Positions 8,561 through 15,193 of a stretch of DNA of 21,433 bases are shown in pieces. Numbering within the stretch: the first letter of the stretch is position 1; every line of letters begins with the position of its first letter. The notes under the pieces were generated by a model. The model was given only the letters and a program-made list of their open reading frames with translations. It made no database searches and was not told the DNA's origin. The stretch covers positions 1 through 21,433 of IMG/VR virus record IMGVR_UViG_3300045116_000070. One strand, written 5' to 3'. A program made the position numbers and the translations under genes. Source of the stretch: a virus.

Positions 8561-9034
8561 CTACGGCTCCTTGGAGAGTGCGTCGGTGGCCTTGTTGATC
8601 GTCTTGACGGTGCTGATGAGCTTGTCCTTGCGCCGGTTGTCGTAGAGAAGTCCGGCGGCGAGCGCGAGGGTCAGGAGTTGCACCACGGCCCCGGCCATTC
8701 CACCGGGGCTGATAGCACCGGTCGCGGCCATGTTCCCGACCTGCCCGGCCAGCGCGACGAACTCCTGCCGGCGCTTGATCTGCGCTTCGAGGTCCGCCTT
8801 CGCCAGTTCGGCGGCTTTCATCTTGCCGGCGAAGTCGCTCTCGACGGCGGCGATCTCGCGGGCGAGTTCCGGGGCCGTCACGCTCCGCGCGGGGTCGATG
8901 AGGCTCTGCGTCTTCGGTTCGCACGAGACGAGAAAGAGCGCCGAAATAACTCCTATGGCGAGCGCGGCGACCGTGCCGCGGTTGTAGCTGATCCAGTTCA
9001 GGAGATCGTGCAGGTGATCGTGGCGGCGTTTCAT
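8561..9034 (-). CDS. Small membrane protein, possible lipoprotein
   Basis: The predicted protein has 157 residues and begins at the ATG at 9034, which overlaps the stop of the preceding gene (ATGA). A hydrophobic segment at residues 21-37 ends in LFLVSC, which fits a lipobox with Cys38 as the acylation site, though the N-terminal region is long for a lipoprotein signal. Residues about 50-95 are charged and helical, and a second membrane segment lies at about 113-131, followed by a basic tail. It could be a lysis-associated protein such as a holin or spanin component, or an exclusion protein, but no endolysin lies nearby. The function is not assigned. Confidence 0.65.
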   Translation of the reverse strand: MKRRHDHLHDLLNWISYNRGTVAALAIGVISALFLVSCEPKTQSLIDPARSVTAPELAREIAAVESDFAGKMKAAELAKADLEAQIKRRQEFVALAGQVGNMAATGAISPGGMAGAVVQLLTLALAAGLLYDNRRKDKLISTVKTINKATDALSKEP

Positions 9035-9351
9035 GGGCGCGCTCCGTGGCCGACGGACTGGGAGGTCAGGATGGCGAGTTGACGTTCGACGGATTCCAGC
9101 CGGGTCTCGACCTTGCCGAGTTGGACGGTCACGCGCACGTCGATCCCCCGCGCGTCGTCCAGCCGGGCGTAGAGGTAACCGCAGATGCCGATGAGGAAGC
9201 TGATGATCGCCGTCGTGTACCAGGACGGGCGGCGGTAGACGGATTCGCGGAGCACATTGAGCGCCTTCCATTGGTCCTTGTTGTCCGCGTCCAGGCGGGT
9301 TTGTTCGCGCTTGCAGTGGTCCGGGCACGTGTCTTCGATCTTGGCGGTCAT
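9031..9351 (-). CDS. Small membrane protein with coiled coil
   Basis: This 106-residue protein starts at the ATG at 9351, which overlaps the previous stop (ATGA) and has AGGGGAGA upstream. One membrane segment lies at about residues 44-62. A predicted coiled coil follows at about 75-97 (heptad pattern around VETRLESVERQLAIL). The N-terminal 43 residues are charged and contain C9 and C13. This layout resembles small phage membrane proteins of the haemolysin/XhlA or holin-partner type, but similarity is only architectural. It is coupled to the membrane protein gene that follows. Confidence 0.65.
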   Translation of the reverse strand: MTAKIEDTCPDHCKREQTRLDADNKDQWKALNVLRESVYRRPSWYTTAIISFLIGICGYLYARLDDARGIDVRVTVQLGKVETRLESVERQLAILTSQSVGHGARP

Positions 9352-9737
9352 CTCTGTCTCCCCTGTACGGCCGAGAATCCCGCGCGCTGGTCGCTCATCA
9401 GTGTGAGTTCCCACCAGGCCGGGATGCGCTTGAAGGTAAGGACGGTCCAGACAACTCCGTGCGTGTCGGTGATCGTGTCCCCGTAGGCGGGGTGATCGAG
9501 CAACATGGTGCGGATGGAACATCGCGCGTACCGCCCCGGCGACGCGCCGAAGGGACGGTTGACTTCGGGCAGGCCCGCGCCGTCCGCGAGTTCGGTTTCG
9601 TCAATCGTGACTTTGAGCGACAGGGGGTCGCCCCCGGCCTTGCGCTGATAGGCGCAGAGGTCGGCGTGGAGGGCCTCGATGTGCTCGGCGCTGACGGCGG
9701 CGTGGGTGTCGAAAACGCTCATCTCGTGTCCGTTCAT
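9348..9737 (-). CDS. Putative head-tail connector protein
   Basis: This 129-residue protein lies just after the capsid accessory gene, where lambda-like phages encode the FII-type or other head-tail joining proteins. Its C-terminal half (TITDTHGVVWTVLTFKR and onward) has the beta-strand pattern seen in such connectors, but I recognise no firm signature. ATG at 9737 is used; an ATG five codons later (9722) is equally possible, as neither has a strong ribosome binding site. A strong GC-rich hairpin ends seven bases before the first ATG. The stop overlaps the start of the next gene. Confidence 0.55.
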   Translation of the reverse strand: MNGHEMSVFDTHAAVSAEHIEALHADLCAYQRKAGGDPLSLKVTIDETELADGAGLPEVNRPFGASPGRYARCSIRTMLLDHPAYGDTITDTHGVVWTVLTFKRIPAWWELTLMSDQRAGFSAVQGRQR

Positions 9738-9744
9738 GGGACAG

Positions 9745-9786
9745 CCCCGGCGCGCGGCGGAACCTGCAAGTTCCCGCGCGCCGGGG
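9745..9786 (-). other. Strong GC-rich hairpin before connector gene
   Basis: Arms CCCCGGCGCGCG (9745-9756) and CGCGCGCCGGGG (9775-9786) are perfectly complementary over 12 bp. A further 4-bp stem (GAAC/GTTC) sits inside, and the loop has six bases. No T tract follows on the minus strand, so it is not a classic intrinsic terminator. Its position between the capsid accessory gene and the start codon of the next gene suggests transcript processing, 3' end protection or translational control. Confidence 0.7.
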
Positions 9787-9804
9787 GGACGGCGGCAGGG
9801 ACTG

Positions 9805-10485
9805 CTAGCTCGTCTTCACGAGACCGGCGCGTTCGAGCGCCAAGAGGGCGGCGTTGAGCTTCGTCCGCAGGGCGCCGACATCGGTGATGAGGGCGTTGAT
9901 CTGCGTCTGCAACTCCTTGTCTTCCTCGTTCACGCCCGACACGATGGTTGCGACCGCCGTGGCGATGGCGGCGTCCACCTGCGTCGCGGTCGGGGAGCTT
10001 CCGCCCCCGCAACCGCCGGCGGTGGCGGCGACGTCGACCATCGCGCCGTTCGCCGTGCCGGTCAGCGTGCCCGTGAGCGCGGCGGCGGTGGCCGCTCCGG
10101 CGTCGGCGACGTGCGCCTGCTTGCCGGCGACGTTCAGGAGGAAGACGACTTCCGTGGCGGACGCGTCGGCGGCGGCGCTGGCCTTGCCGCACACGATGTC
10201 CATCTTCGTGGGGTCGCTGGTGAGCGCGCCGCTCAACGCGACGCCGCCCACGGGGCTGCCGTTGGCGTCCCAACCGACCTGCTCGCCTTCGGCGATGTCG
10301 GAACTGTCCTTGACGCCCTTCGCGAGGCCCTGAATGACCAGCGCGCCCTTCTCGTTTGCGGCGATGGGCGAGGTGGCGATGCCCGCGCCGCCGGCGATGG
10401 CGATGACGGCGCCCGCGGCCACGGCGCTGCCCGGCGTGTAGTCGAGCGATTCGCCCACGGCGTAGATGCGCACTTTGATGCTCAT
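9805..10485 (-). CDS. DUF2190-type capsid accessory/decoration protein
   Basis: This 226-residue protein starts at the ATG at 10485 with GGGAGGA upstream; reading further upstream gives only GC-rich sequence without a better site. The first 80 residues (YTPGSAVAAGAVIAIAGG, then NEKGALVIQG and EGEQVGWDANG) match the pattern of the DUF2190 family, small beta-rich capsid proteins often encoded directly after the major capsid gene. A central alanine/glycine-rich stretch contains a GGCGGG segment. The last 60 residues are predicted to be helical and coiled, perhaps an oligomerisation stalk. It probably decorates or stabilises the capsid, taking the place of lambda gpD. Confidence 0.8.
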   Translation of the reverse strand: MSIKVRIYAVGESLDYTPGSAVAAGAVIAIAGGAGIATSPIAANEKGALVIQGLAKGVKDSSDIAEGEQVGWDANGSPVGGVALSGALTSDPTKMDIVCGKASAAADASATEVVFLLNVAGKQAHVADAGAATAAALTGTLTGTANGAMVDVAATAGGCGGGSSPTATQVDAAIATAVATIVSGVNEEDKELQTQINALITDVGALRTKLNAALLALERAGLVKTS

Positions 10486-10623
10486 GTTACTTCCTCCCGG
10501 ACCCTCGGCCATTCGACCGAGCAGATCCCAAAGTGTTTCCAGTACCGATCCATGTCTCACGTTCAGACTCCCGAAACGGCGGAGGGGGGCCGGCATGACC
10601 CGGTTTAGTCCCCCCGCAAGCGG

Positions 10624-12099
10624 CTACGATGCGGCGATGAACGGCGTCGGGATGACTTCGAGGTTCCAGGCGGAGATCGGGTTCGCCGTGCCCGTGTTCG
10701 TCAACGTCGCGTTCGCGCCCGTCACCGTCAGGAGCGTCGAGCTCGTGACCAACTGCCGGGCCGTGAACTCGTCTTCCGGGGCGACGATGAGGAACTTCGG
10801 CGCCAGGGCCAGCTTGCTGCCCTTGGCGTCGGTCTGCCGGGCCAGCAACGTGCGCGCGGCGGACAGGCTCGTCGCGTCGAGCGTCCCGAGACCTTCCACG
10901 ATGCCGCGCCAGCCGGCGGCGGCATAGCCGAAGTCGAAGTACATGCGGATGCGGACGCCCAGGTACGCGCCGTTCTCCTCGATGCGCTCCACCTTCGGCG
11001 TCTTGACGCCGTTGAGGTAGCCGATGATCATGTGGTCGGCCATCATCGGGCTGGCGGCCAGGAACCACTTGCGCCCGCTGCTGCCCTGGATGTTGGCGTG
11101 GTCGGCGTGGAAGAGGGCCTTCGAGTCCTCTTCCATGGTCGGGTTGCCGATCATGGCGGCGTAGAGGCCGCTGTCGAGGGCCAGAAGCTGCGCCATGACC
11201 ATGCGCTGCGGAACGCTGGTCAACATCTGCATGTCGTCGTTGATCAGCGTCTTGCGCCCGATGCCGATCACGAGGCCCTGCGTGTCGACGGCCAGGGATT
11301 CGCCGATGTCGCCGATCTGCCCGTGCTTCAGTTCGCCGTTGGCGTTGATCGCTTCCGGCGCGGCCACGTCGGTCAGGCGGACGAGTTTGAGCGTCTTGAA
11401 GTCCTTGACGCTGCGCTCGCCGCACCACCTCTGCGCCGTGGAGGGCGTCTGCGCCAGCGCCGTGAGCGCCGCCTTGTTGGCGACATCGGCCAGGATGTTG
11501 CCGAAGTCGGCCGTCGTGGAGGCGCGCTGAATCAGTTCGTCGTCGCTGACGAACCGGCCCAGGGGACGCCCGGCCATGCGGCAGGCTTCGTGCGCGACCT
11601 GGAGCAGGCTGATGGAGCGCATGCGGTACGCCTGCTCCATCTGCGGCGCGGTGAAGTGCTTCGCGTTCACCAGCGCGGTGTCGCTCATGCCCGCGCGCAG
11701 GCACAGGGCTGCCGTGATGTGCGCGCGCTCGACCGGCGCCTGCCCGTCATGGACGGAGGGGGCGGCGGGCGTCTGCGGGCGCGCCATGCGGATGGCTTCG
11801 AGGACCGCCGCGCGGAAGGCGTCGACGGACCTCCCGTCGGTCACGGCGGCGCTGACCATCTCCGGCGTGGCTTCGGGGTGCTGGCGGGCGACCTCGTTGA
11901 TCTCCGCGATGCGGCGGCGCTCCTGCGCGACGGCTTCCGCGCGTCCCGTGTCGTTCGCGGGCGGGGCCGGGGGCGGCGCGGGCGGCGTGCGCTGCGCGGC
12001 GGTGAATGCGTCGAAATCGGCCTTCAGGGCGGCGCGCTGCGTCTCGGTCAGGTCCGCCTCCTTCAGCCCACGTGCTTCCAACCAGGCGCTGAAGCTCAT
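10624..12099 (-). CDS. Scaffold-major capsid protein from internal start
   Basis: ATG at 12099 is codon 235 of the longer fusion gene. AAGGAGA lies six bases upstream, a better site than those of most neighbouring genes, and it falls in a variable linker after the protease domain. Initiation here would give 491 residues starting MSFSAWLEARG. In lambda, the scaffold Nu3 is made from an internal in-frame start inside the protease gene C, and this is a similar arrangement extended to the shell protein. Whether both products are made cannot be decided from sequence alone. Confidence 0.7.
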   Translation of the reverse strand: MSFSAWLEARGLKEADLTETQRAALKADFDAFTAAQRTPPAPPPAPPANDTGRAEAVAQERRRIAEINEVARQHPEATPEMVSAAVTDGRSVDAFRAAVLEAIRMARPQTPAAPSVHDGQAPVERAHITAALCLRAGMSDTALVNAKHFTAPQMEQAYRMRSISLLQVAHEACRMAGRPLGRFVSDDELIQRASTTADFGNILADVANKAALTALAQTPSTAQRWCGERSVKDFKTLKLVRLTDVAAPEAINANGELKHGQIGDIGESLAVDTQGLVIGIGRKTLINDDMQMLTSVPQRMVMAQLLALDSGLYAAMIGNPTMEEDSKALFHADHANIQGSSGRKWFLAASPMMADHMIIGYLNGVKTPKVERIEENGAYLGVRIRMYFDFGYAAAGWRGIVEGLGTLDATSLSAARTLLARQTDAKGSKLALAPKFLIVAPEDEFTARQLVTSSTLLTVTGANATLTNTGTANPISAWNLEVIPTPFIAAS

Positions 12100-12801
12100 G
12101 TGAGTCTCCTTTCCTCTGGCCCCGTCCTGTGGACCTTGCGCCGGGGTGTGCGCTGCCGCAGCCGCCCTTGCCGACGCCGACTGCGGCGTCTCGGTCTGCG
12201 AGTCCGATTCGGTGCGAGTCTTTGCGTTCGGGTCCGCCCCGATGACGCACAAGCTGTTTTCGACCGGCTGCCATTCGGTCGTGACGCGGAGGGCGCAGTC
12301 CTTCGGCGCCGTGAACGTGCGTCCGTTCACCGTCGCCGTGGCCCCCGGCTCCACCTGGACCGATTTCAACACGCGGTATCCGATGCTGTTGTCCGTGACG
12401 TGCTTGTCACGGACTTTGTCGCCGGCCTCCTTGGAGTCCTGATCGGCGGCGAAGCAGTTGCGCGCAACCAGTTGGCCGCTCTCGATCCGAAGTTCCCGGC
12501 TGCTGCCGTACACGTTGCGGATGGTGCTCCGGTTGTGCGTGTCGATGAGGGGAATCTGCCGGTTGTCGGGCAGCCGGCAACCGTCCATCAAGAGCACTTC
12601 CTGAATCATCTCCCACGTGCGCATGTCGAAGACGGACACCGGCGCTTCGGTGGCGATGACGGCCTCGACGGAGCGCGTCCCTTCGTTCCACGTCTCCGCG
12701 TTGACGCGGTAGGCGCGGACCGTGATGTCGCGGTGTTGATCGTCGTTCGCCGAGCGCGCGCACACGTCCCACGGCTGATGCTGGATGCTGCTATCACGCA
12801 T
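10624..12801 (-). CDS. Fused prohead protease, scaffold and major capsid protein
   Basis: This 725-residue protein begins at the ATG at 12801, which overlaps the portal stop, with AAGGAG upstream. Residues 1 to about 200 look like a prohead protease: IDTHNR with His89 and DNSIGYRV with Ser139 are candidate catalytic residues. A charged, proline-rich helical part (about 235-350) resembles a scaffold. From about 350 the sequence resembles the Mu-type major head subunit, including a TTADFGNILADV segment, LINDD and ALFHADH. One polypeptide therefore seems to combine maturation protease, scaffold and shell. A second in-frame start at codon 235 has an excellent ribosome binding site and probably makes a 491-residue scaffold-capsid product without the protease. 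Capsid protein would then be made in excess of protease. Confidence 0.88.
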   Translation of the reverse strand: MRDSSIQHQPWDVCARSANDDQHRDITVRAYRVNAETWNEGTRSVEAVIATEAPVSVFDMRTWEMIQEVLLMDGCRLPDNRQIPLIDTHNRSTIRNVYGSSRELRIESGQLVARNCFAADQDSKEAGDKVRDKHVTDNSIGYRVLKSVQVEPGATATVNGRTFTAPKDCALRVTTEWQPVENSLCVIGADPNAKTRTESDSQTETPQSASARAAAAAHTPAQGPQDGARGKETHMSFSAWLEARGLKEADLTETQRAALKADFDAFTAAQRTPPAPPPAPPANDTGRAEAVAQERRRIAEINEVARQHPEATPEMVSAAVTDGRSVDAFRAAVLEAIRMARPQTPAAPSVHDGQAPVERAHITAALCLRAGMSDTALVNAKHFTAPQMEQAYRMRSISLLQVAHEACRMAGRPLGRFVSDDELIQRASTTADFGNILADVANKAALTALAQTPSTAQRWCGERSVKDFKTLKLVRLTDVAAPEAINANGELKHGQIGDIGESLAVDTQGLVIGIGRKTLINDDMQMLTSVPQRMVMAQLLALDSGLYAAMIGNPTMEEDSKALFHADHANIQGSSGRKWFLAASPMMADHMIIGYLNGVKTPKVERIEENGAYLGVRIRMYFDFGYAAAGWRGIVEGLGTLDATSLSAARTLLARQTDAKGSKLALAPKFLIVAPEDEFTARQLVTSSTLLTVTGANATLTNTGTANPISAWNLEVIPTPFIAAS

Positions 12802-14401
12802 GGGCGGTCTCCTTCTTCTTCTGCGCCCCGGTCGATTCCTCTTCCTGCGCGGCTTCGTTCGCGGGCCGGTTGAGCGCCTTCTCGATGTCCGTCGTCTGGA
12901 TGTCGAGGGCCTTCATCAGCCGCTTCTCGCGGGCGATCTGGCGGAAGAGCCGCCGGTAGTCGATGCCTTCCCGGGCGCACTCGCGCGCGTAGCTCGTCAT
13001 GCGGTTTCCGAGCGCCATGCCCTGCGCCTGCCGCTCCTTCAGGATTTCCACGTAGCGCGCGCTGTCCCAGTAGTAGGTCGTCTCCACGCGCGCGCTCGCC
13101 GGGAACCGGCGCGGCAGATAGCCCGGCAGAAGTTCCGCTTCGCGGCGCCATTCGGTGAAGAGCCGGTCCCCCAGTTGAATGCTCCCCCACTCCTGGATTG
13201 CGCCGATGAACCGCCCGTAGACCTGATGGTCCAGCCGCCCGCTGGCGAAGTTGTAGCCGGCGCTGTTCCCGATGCCGATGTTGAAGGGCATGGAAATGCA
13301 GCGGAGCACTTCGCCCATGATGCAGTCCCGGAACATCTGGAAGGTCGTCTGCGGCTGTTCGCTCTTGAACCCCGCCGACTTGTAGCCGGGCGGCGCGACG
13401 GTGACGGACCCGCGCTTCAGCGTGGTCGAGGAGAGCGGGGCGATGTCGTAGGGAAGGGCCTGCTCGCTGTACGTTTCCAGCAGGACCGCCATGTCCGCGC
13501 CCTTCTCCGCCGCGTCGATGACGGCCAGCGTGAACCGGCGCAGGTAGGCGAGGAGTTCCAGCGCGGGCGACAGCCACGGGTAGGAGCGCGACTGTCCGGG
13601 GAAGGGCGTCACGCCGAGATAGATCACCGCGGAAGCCGGGACCTTCTCGTAGGCGTTGGGGTCGGTGTAGTTGACGGCGGACCCCGGATGATGCTTCAGG
13701 ATGTAGTAGAAGAGCGGAATCCCGTCGCCGTCGAACTCGATGCCGCCGTTCAGGTACGTCTCGTAGTTTTGGCCGTTGCGCTTGGCGAATCCGTCCGTCA
13801 TTCCCCACGGCGTCATCAGCCGTTGCGGCGCCACGGACAGCAGGCGCAGCTTGACGGGGTAGTCGGCCGTCCGAGAGCGCGGGCTTACCGACTTCAGCAC
13901 GCCCAGGTATTCCCCGTCGACGCACATCTGGATGATGATGTCGTTGATGATCTGCGCGAACGTCTTCTTTCCGCTCGCGTCGGCGATGGCGCACCACTCC
14001 TCGAACCTCTGCTCGTAGCCGTCGCCGATGGAAGGCGTCGGGGTTTCGACCTCGTCGTCGCCGGCGTCGATCTGCGCCTCGTCATTGACGATCACCATCG
14101 GCCCCGTGCCGGACACGTCGCGCGCCAGCGTGTCCACGATGCCCTTGACGTAGCTGTTGTTGTGGTACTCCGCCGCCGTGTTCTTGCGCAGGGTGTCCAG
14201 GTCCGGGATGATGCGGCTGTCGGCGTCGAGGGACCCGTACAATCCCCAGTGGTTGCGGTTCGTGGGTCCGCTCGCGGCGGCGTCGAAATACGCGCGCCCC
14301 GGACGGTCGCCGATAAAATCCCCGATGGGGCGCGGTTCCAGCGCGGGCTGCGCGCCCCGGAGCGCGTTCCATGCAGCGGCGAACCTGTTGCGGGCGCTCA
14401 T
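12794..14401 (-). CDS. Portal protein, lambda gpB-like
   Basis: This 535-residue protein is almost exactly the length of lambda gpB. It would form the dodecameric ring at one capsid vertex through which DNA is packaged and ejected. It sits between a gpW-like gene and the protease-capsid gene, the lambda order W-B-C. The N-terminal region (SARNRFAAAWNALRGA, then PDLDTLRKNTAAEYHNNSYVKGIVD) is typical of this portal family, where an early segment describes residues with repeated contacts to a neighbouring subunit. The C-terminal 30 residues are charged and probably disordered. The start ATG at 14401 overlaps the preceding stop (ATGA). Confidence 0.92.
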   Translation of the reverse strand: MSARNRFAAAWNALRGAQPALEPRPIGDFIGDRPGRAYFDAAASGPTNRNHWGLYGSLDADSRIIPDLDTLRKNTAAEYHNNSYVKGIVDTLARDVSGTGPMVIVNDEAQIDAGDDEVETPTPSIGDGYEQRFEEWCAIADASGKKTFAQIINDIIIQMCVDGEYLGVLKSVSPRSRTADYPVKLRLLSVAPQRLMTPWGMTDGFAKRNGQNYETYLNGGIEFDGDGIPLFYYILKHHPGSAVNYTDPNAYEKVPASAVIYLGVTPFPGQSRSYPWLSPALELLAYLRRFTLAVIDAAEKGADMAVLLETYSEQALPYDIAPLSSTTLKRGSVTVAPPGYKSAGFKSEQPQTTFQMFRDCIMGEVLRCISMPFNIGIGNSAGYNFASGRLDHQVYGRFIGAIQEWGSIQLGDRLFTEWRREAELLPGYLPRRFPASARVETTYYWDSARYVEILKERQAQGMALGNRMTSYARECAREGIDYRRLFRQIAREKRLMKALDIQTTDIEKALNRPANEAAQEEESTGAQKKKETAHA

Positions 14402-14622
14402 CCGCGCGGCCCTCCGTTTTCGATCTGCGCGAACTGCATGGAGTTCCCGCCAAGCGCCGCCGATGCCTGCAACTGGACGTAGTATTGGCGCGCGCGAATG
14501 AGGTCGTTCAGGGTCCGGTAGACCGTCTTCTTGCCGTTATTGTCGATCTCGACGGGCTGCCCGGCCCATACGAGAATCGCGGCGTCGATGGCGTCGATGA
14601 TGTCCTGATAGTCCGTTGCCAT
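14398..14622 (-). CDS. Head-tail joining protein, gpW-like
   Basis: This 74-residue protein (MATDYQDIIDAIDAAILVW...) lies directly before the portal gene and after the terminase genes, the place of lambda W. The two-helix pattern with an intervening strand pair (KKTVYRTLNDLIRARQYY) and the length fit gpW, which plugs the filled head and provides the tail docking surface. The ATG at 14622 is chosen. A TTG at 14634 would also be in frame, but it lies inside the T tract of the terminator just upstream. No strong ribosome binding site precedes the ATG, which may keep expression low or make it dependent on read-through. Confidence 0.75.
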   Translation of the reverse strand: MATDYQDIIDAIDAAILVWAGQPVEIDNNGKKTVYRTLNDLIRARQYYVQLQASAALGGNSMQFAQIENGGPRG

Positions 14623-14631
14623 GTCCAGCGC

Positions 14632-14676
14632 CAAACAAAAGACGACTGATCGAAGGATCGGCTCCGATCAGTCGTC
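14632..14676 (-). terminator. Intrinsic terminator upstream of gpW
   Basis: Arms GACGACTGATCG (14641-14652) and CGATCAGTCGTC (14665-14676) form a perfect 12-bp stem with a 12-base loop. On the minus strand the stem is followed by TTTTGTTTG. The loop and one arm can also form a smaller alternative hairpin (GATCG/CGATC), so the structure could switch. It ends only ten bases before the gpW start, so transcripts coming from the terminase side or from the promoter at 14741-14769 should stop here unless antiterminated. Confidence 0.85.
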
Positions 14677-14734
14677 CTGTCCGGCGTCGTTCGCGACGGG
14701 GGCCATTCCGCCACGCTGCGCGCCCTTGCGTCCT
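14677..14734 (-). ncRNA. Short leader between promoter and terminator
   Basis: If transcription starts about seven bases after the -10 hexamer, near 14734, and stops in the T tract near 14632, a transcript of about 100 bases would be made before gpW. It has no convincing reading frame with a ribosome binding site. It may be only an attenuated leader, like the terminated transcript from the lambda late promoter, or a small RNA. The exact ends are inferred. Confidence 0.35.
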
Positions 14735-14740
14735 GTGCGG

Positions 14741-14769
14741 AGAATACCCGCACTTTGCTGGCACGTCAA
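14741..14769 (-). promoter_or_regulatory. Sigma-70-type promoter for head genes
   Basis: On the minus strand there is TTGACG (14764-14769), a 17-base spacer, and TATTCT (14741-14746). This is close to the bacterial consensus and stands out in a GC-rich genome. It points toward gpW, portal and capsid, with an intrinsic terminator about 65 bases downstream of the -10 box. Palindromes lie 17 to 66 bases upstream of the -35 box. Confidence 0.7.
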
Positions 14770-14785
14770 GTCGATCACCGCAGAT

Positions 14786-14803
14786 TGTTCCACCGGTGGA
14801 ACA
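14786..14803. promoter_or_regulatory. 18-bp perfect palindrome upstream of promoter
   Basis: TGTTCCACCGGTGGAACA is perfectly symmetric over 18 bp. Its centre lies about 60 bases before the predicted transcription start, where an activator could act. It has the form TGT-N12-ACA, which as I recall is the pattern bound by the P2/P4 Ogr/Delta activators. Its half-sites also equal those of a bacterial parS site separated by two extra bases. Confidence 0.7.
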
Positions 14804-14805
14804 CA

Positions 14806-14821
14806 CCACAAGGGGTTGTGG
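14806..14821. repeat. Small inverted repeat
   Basis: CCACAA (14806-14811) and TTGTGG (14816-14821) are complementary around GGGG. The repeat lies between two other palindromes and may be part of a protein-binding cluster upstream of the head-gene promoter. Confidence 0.45.
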
Positions 14822-14835
14822 GTTTCACGTGGAAC
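14822..14835. promoter_or_regulatory. parS-like motif
   Basis: GTTTCACGTGGAAC has the CACGTG centre and 14-bp core typical of the bacterial ParB-binding parS site, which is usually written TGTTTCACGTGAAACA. The outermost bases differ here. Its centre is 34 bases from the centre of the 18-bp palindrome. It could recruit a host ParB protein, or it could be a regulator half of the cluster that resembles parS by chance. Confidence 0.5.
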
Positions 14836-14856
14836 GGAAGCCCCGGCGCCACCCCC

Positions 14857-15192
14857 CTACAGCCGCTCCTCGACGGTCTGGTACTTGTGGCCGCAGTGCG
14901 CGCAGACTCGCTGCCGCTCCCGGACGTCCGGCTTGTTGCGGACATAGTAGACCGATGACAGCCGGCCCGAGCACTTCGGGCAGCGGATGCCCACGCCGTT
15001 CGGGTTCTCGGCGGCGTCCGCGAGTTCCTGCAGCGTGACAAACCGCTTGGGGGTCTCTCGTGGCGCGGACGGTTGCGGCGGCGGTTTCGGCGCCGGGGCG
15101 GACGGCGGCGCCGATTCCGCGAGTTCGCGCATGAGGTCGTCGGCCCCCTGCTCTGCGGGCGGCGTGGGTGCGGCGGTCTTTCGTCTGGCCAT
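14857..15192 (-). CDS. Zinc-ribbon protein, Ogr/Delta-like possible late activator
   Basis: This 111-residue protein has a disordered, proline-rich first half and a C-terminal zinc ribbon with C71/C74 and C97/C100, containing RQRVCAHCGHKYQTVEE. That pattern resembles the Ogr/Delta family of phage late transcription activators and also the N-terminal ribbon of NrdR-type repressors, so DNA binding is likely. The ATG at 15192 starts one base after the large terminase stop; an in-frame TTG further upstream lies inside the terminase gene. The stop is followed by the control region with palindromes and a promoter, so it may regulate the head genes directly. Residues 52-59 (VTLQELAD) repeat a motif at the end of the large terminase. 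Confidence 0.72.
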   Translation of the reverse strand: MARRKTAAPTPPAEQGADDLMRELAESAPPSAPAPKPPPQPSAPRETPKRFVTLQELADAAENPNGVGIRCPKCSGRLSSVYYVRNKPDVRERQRVCAHCGHKYQTVEERL

Positions 15193-15193
15193 G

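Noticed and set aside
11032-12873. Plus-strand open frame of about 613 codons
   Set aside because: Antisense to the protease-capsid gene, with no recognisable domain.
14677-14740. tRNA-Leu D-arm-like sequence in the leader (GTGGCGGAATGGC)
   Set aside because: No matching acceptor, anticodon arm or T arm follows, so it is not a tRNA gene.
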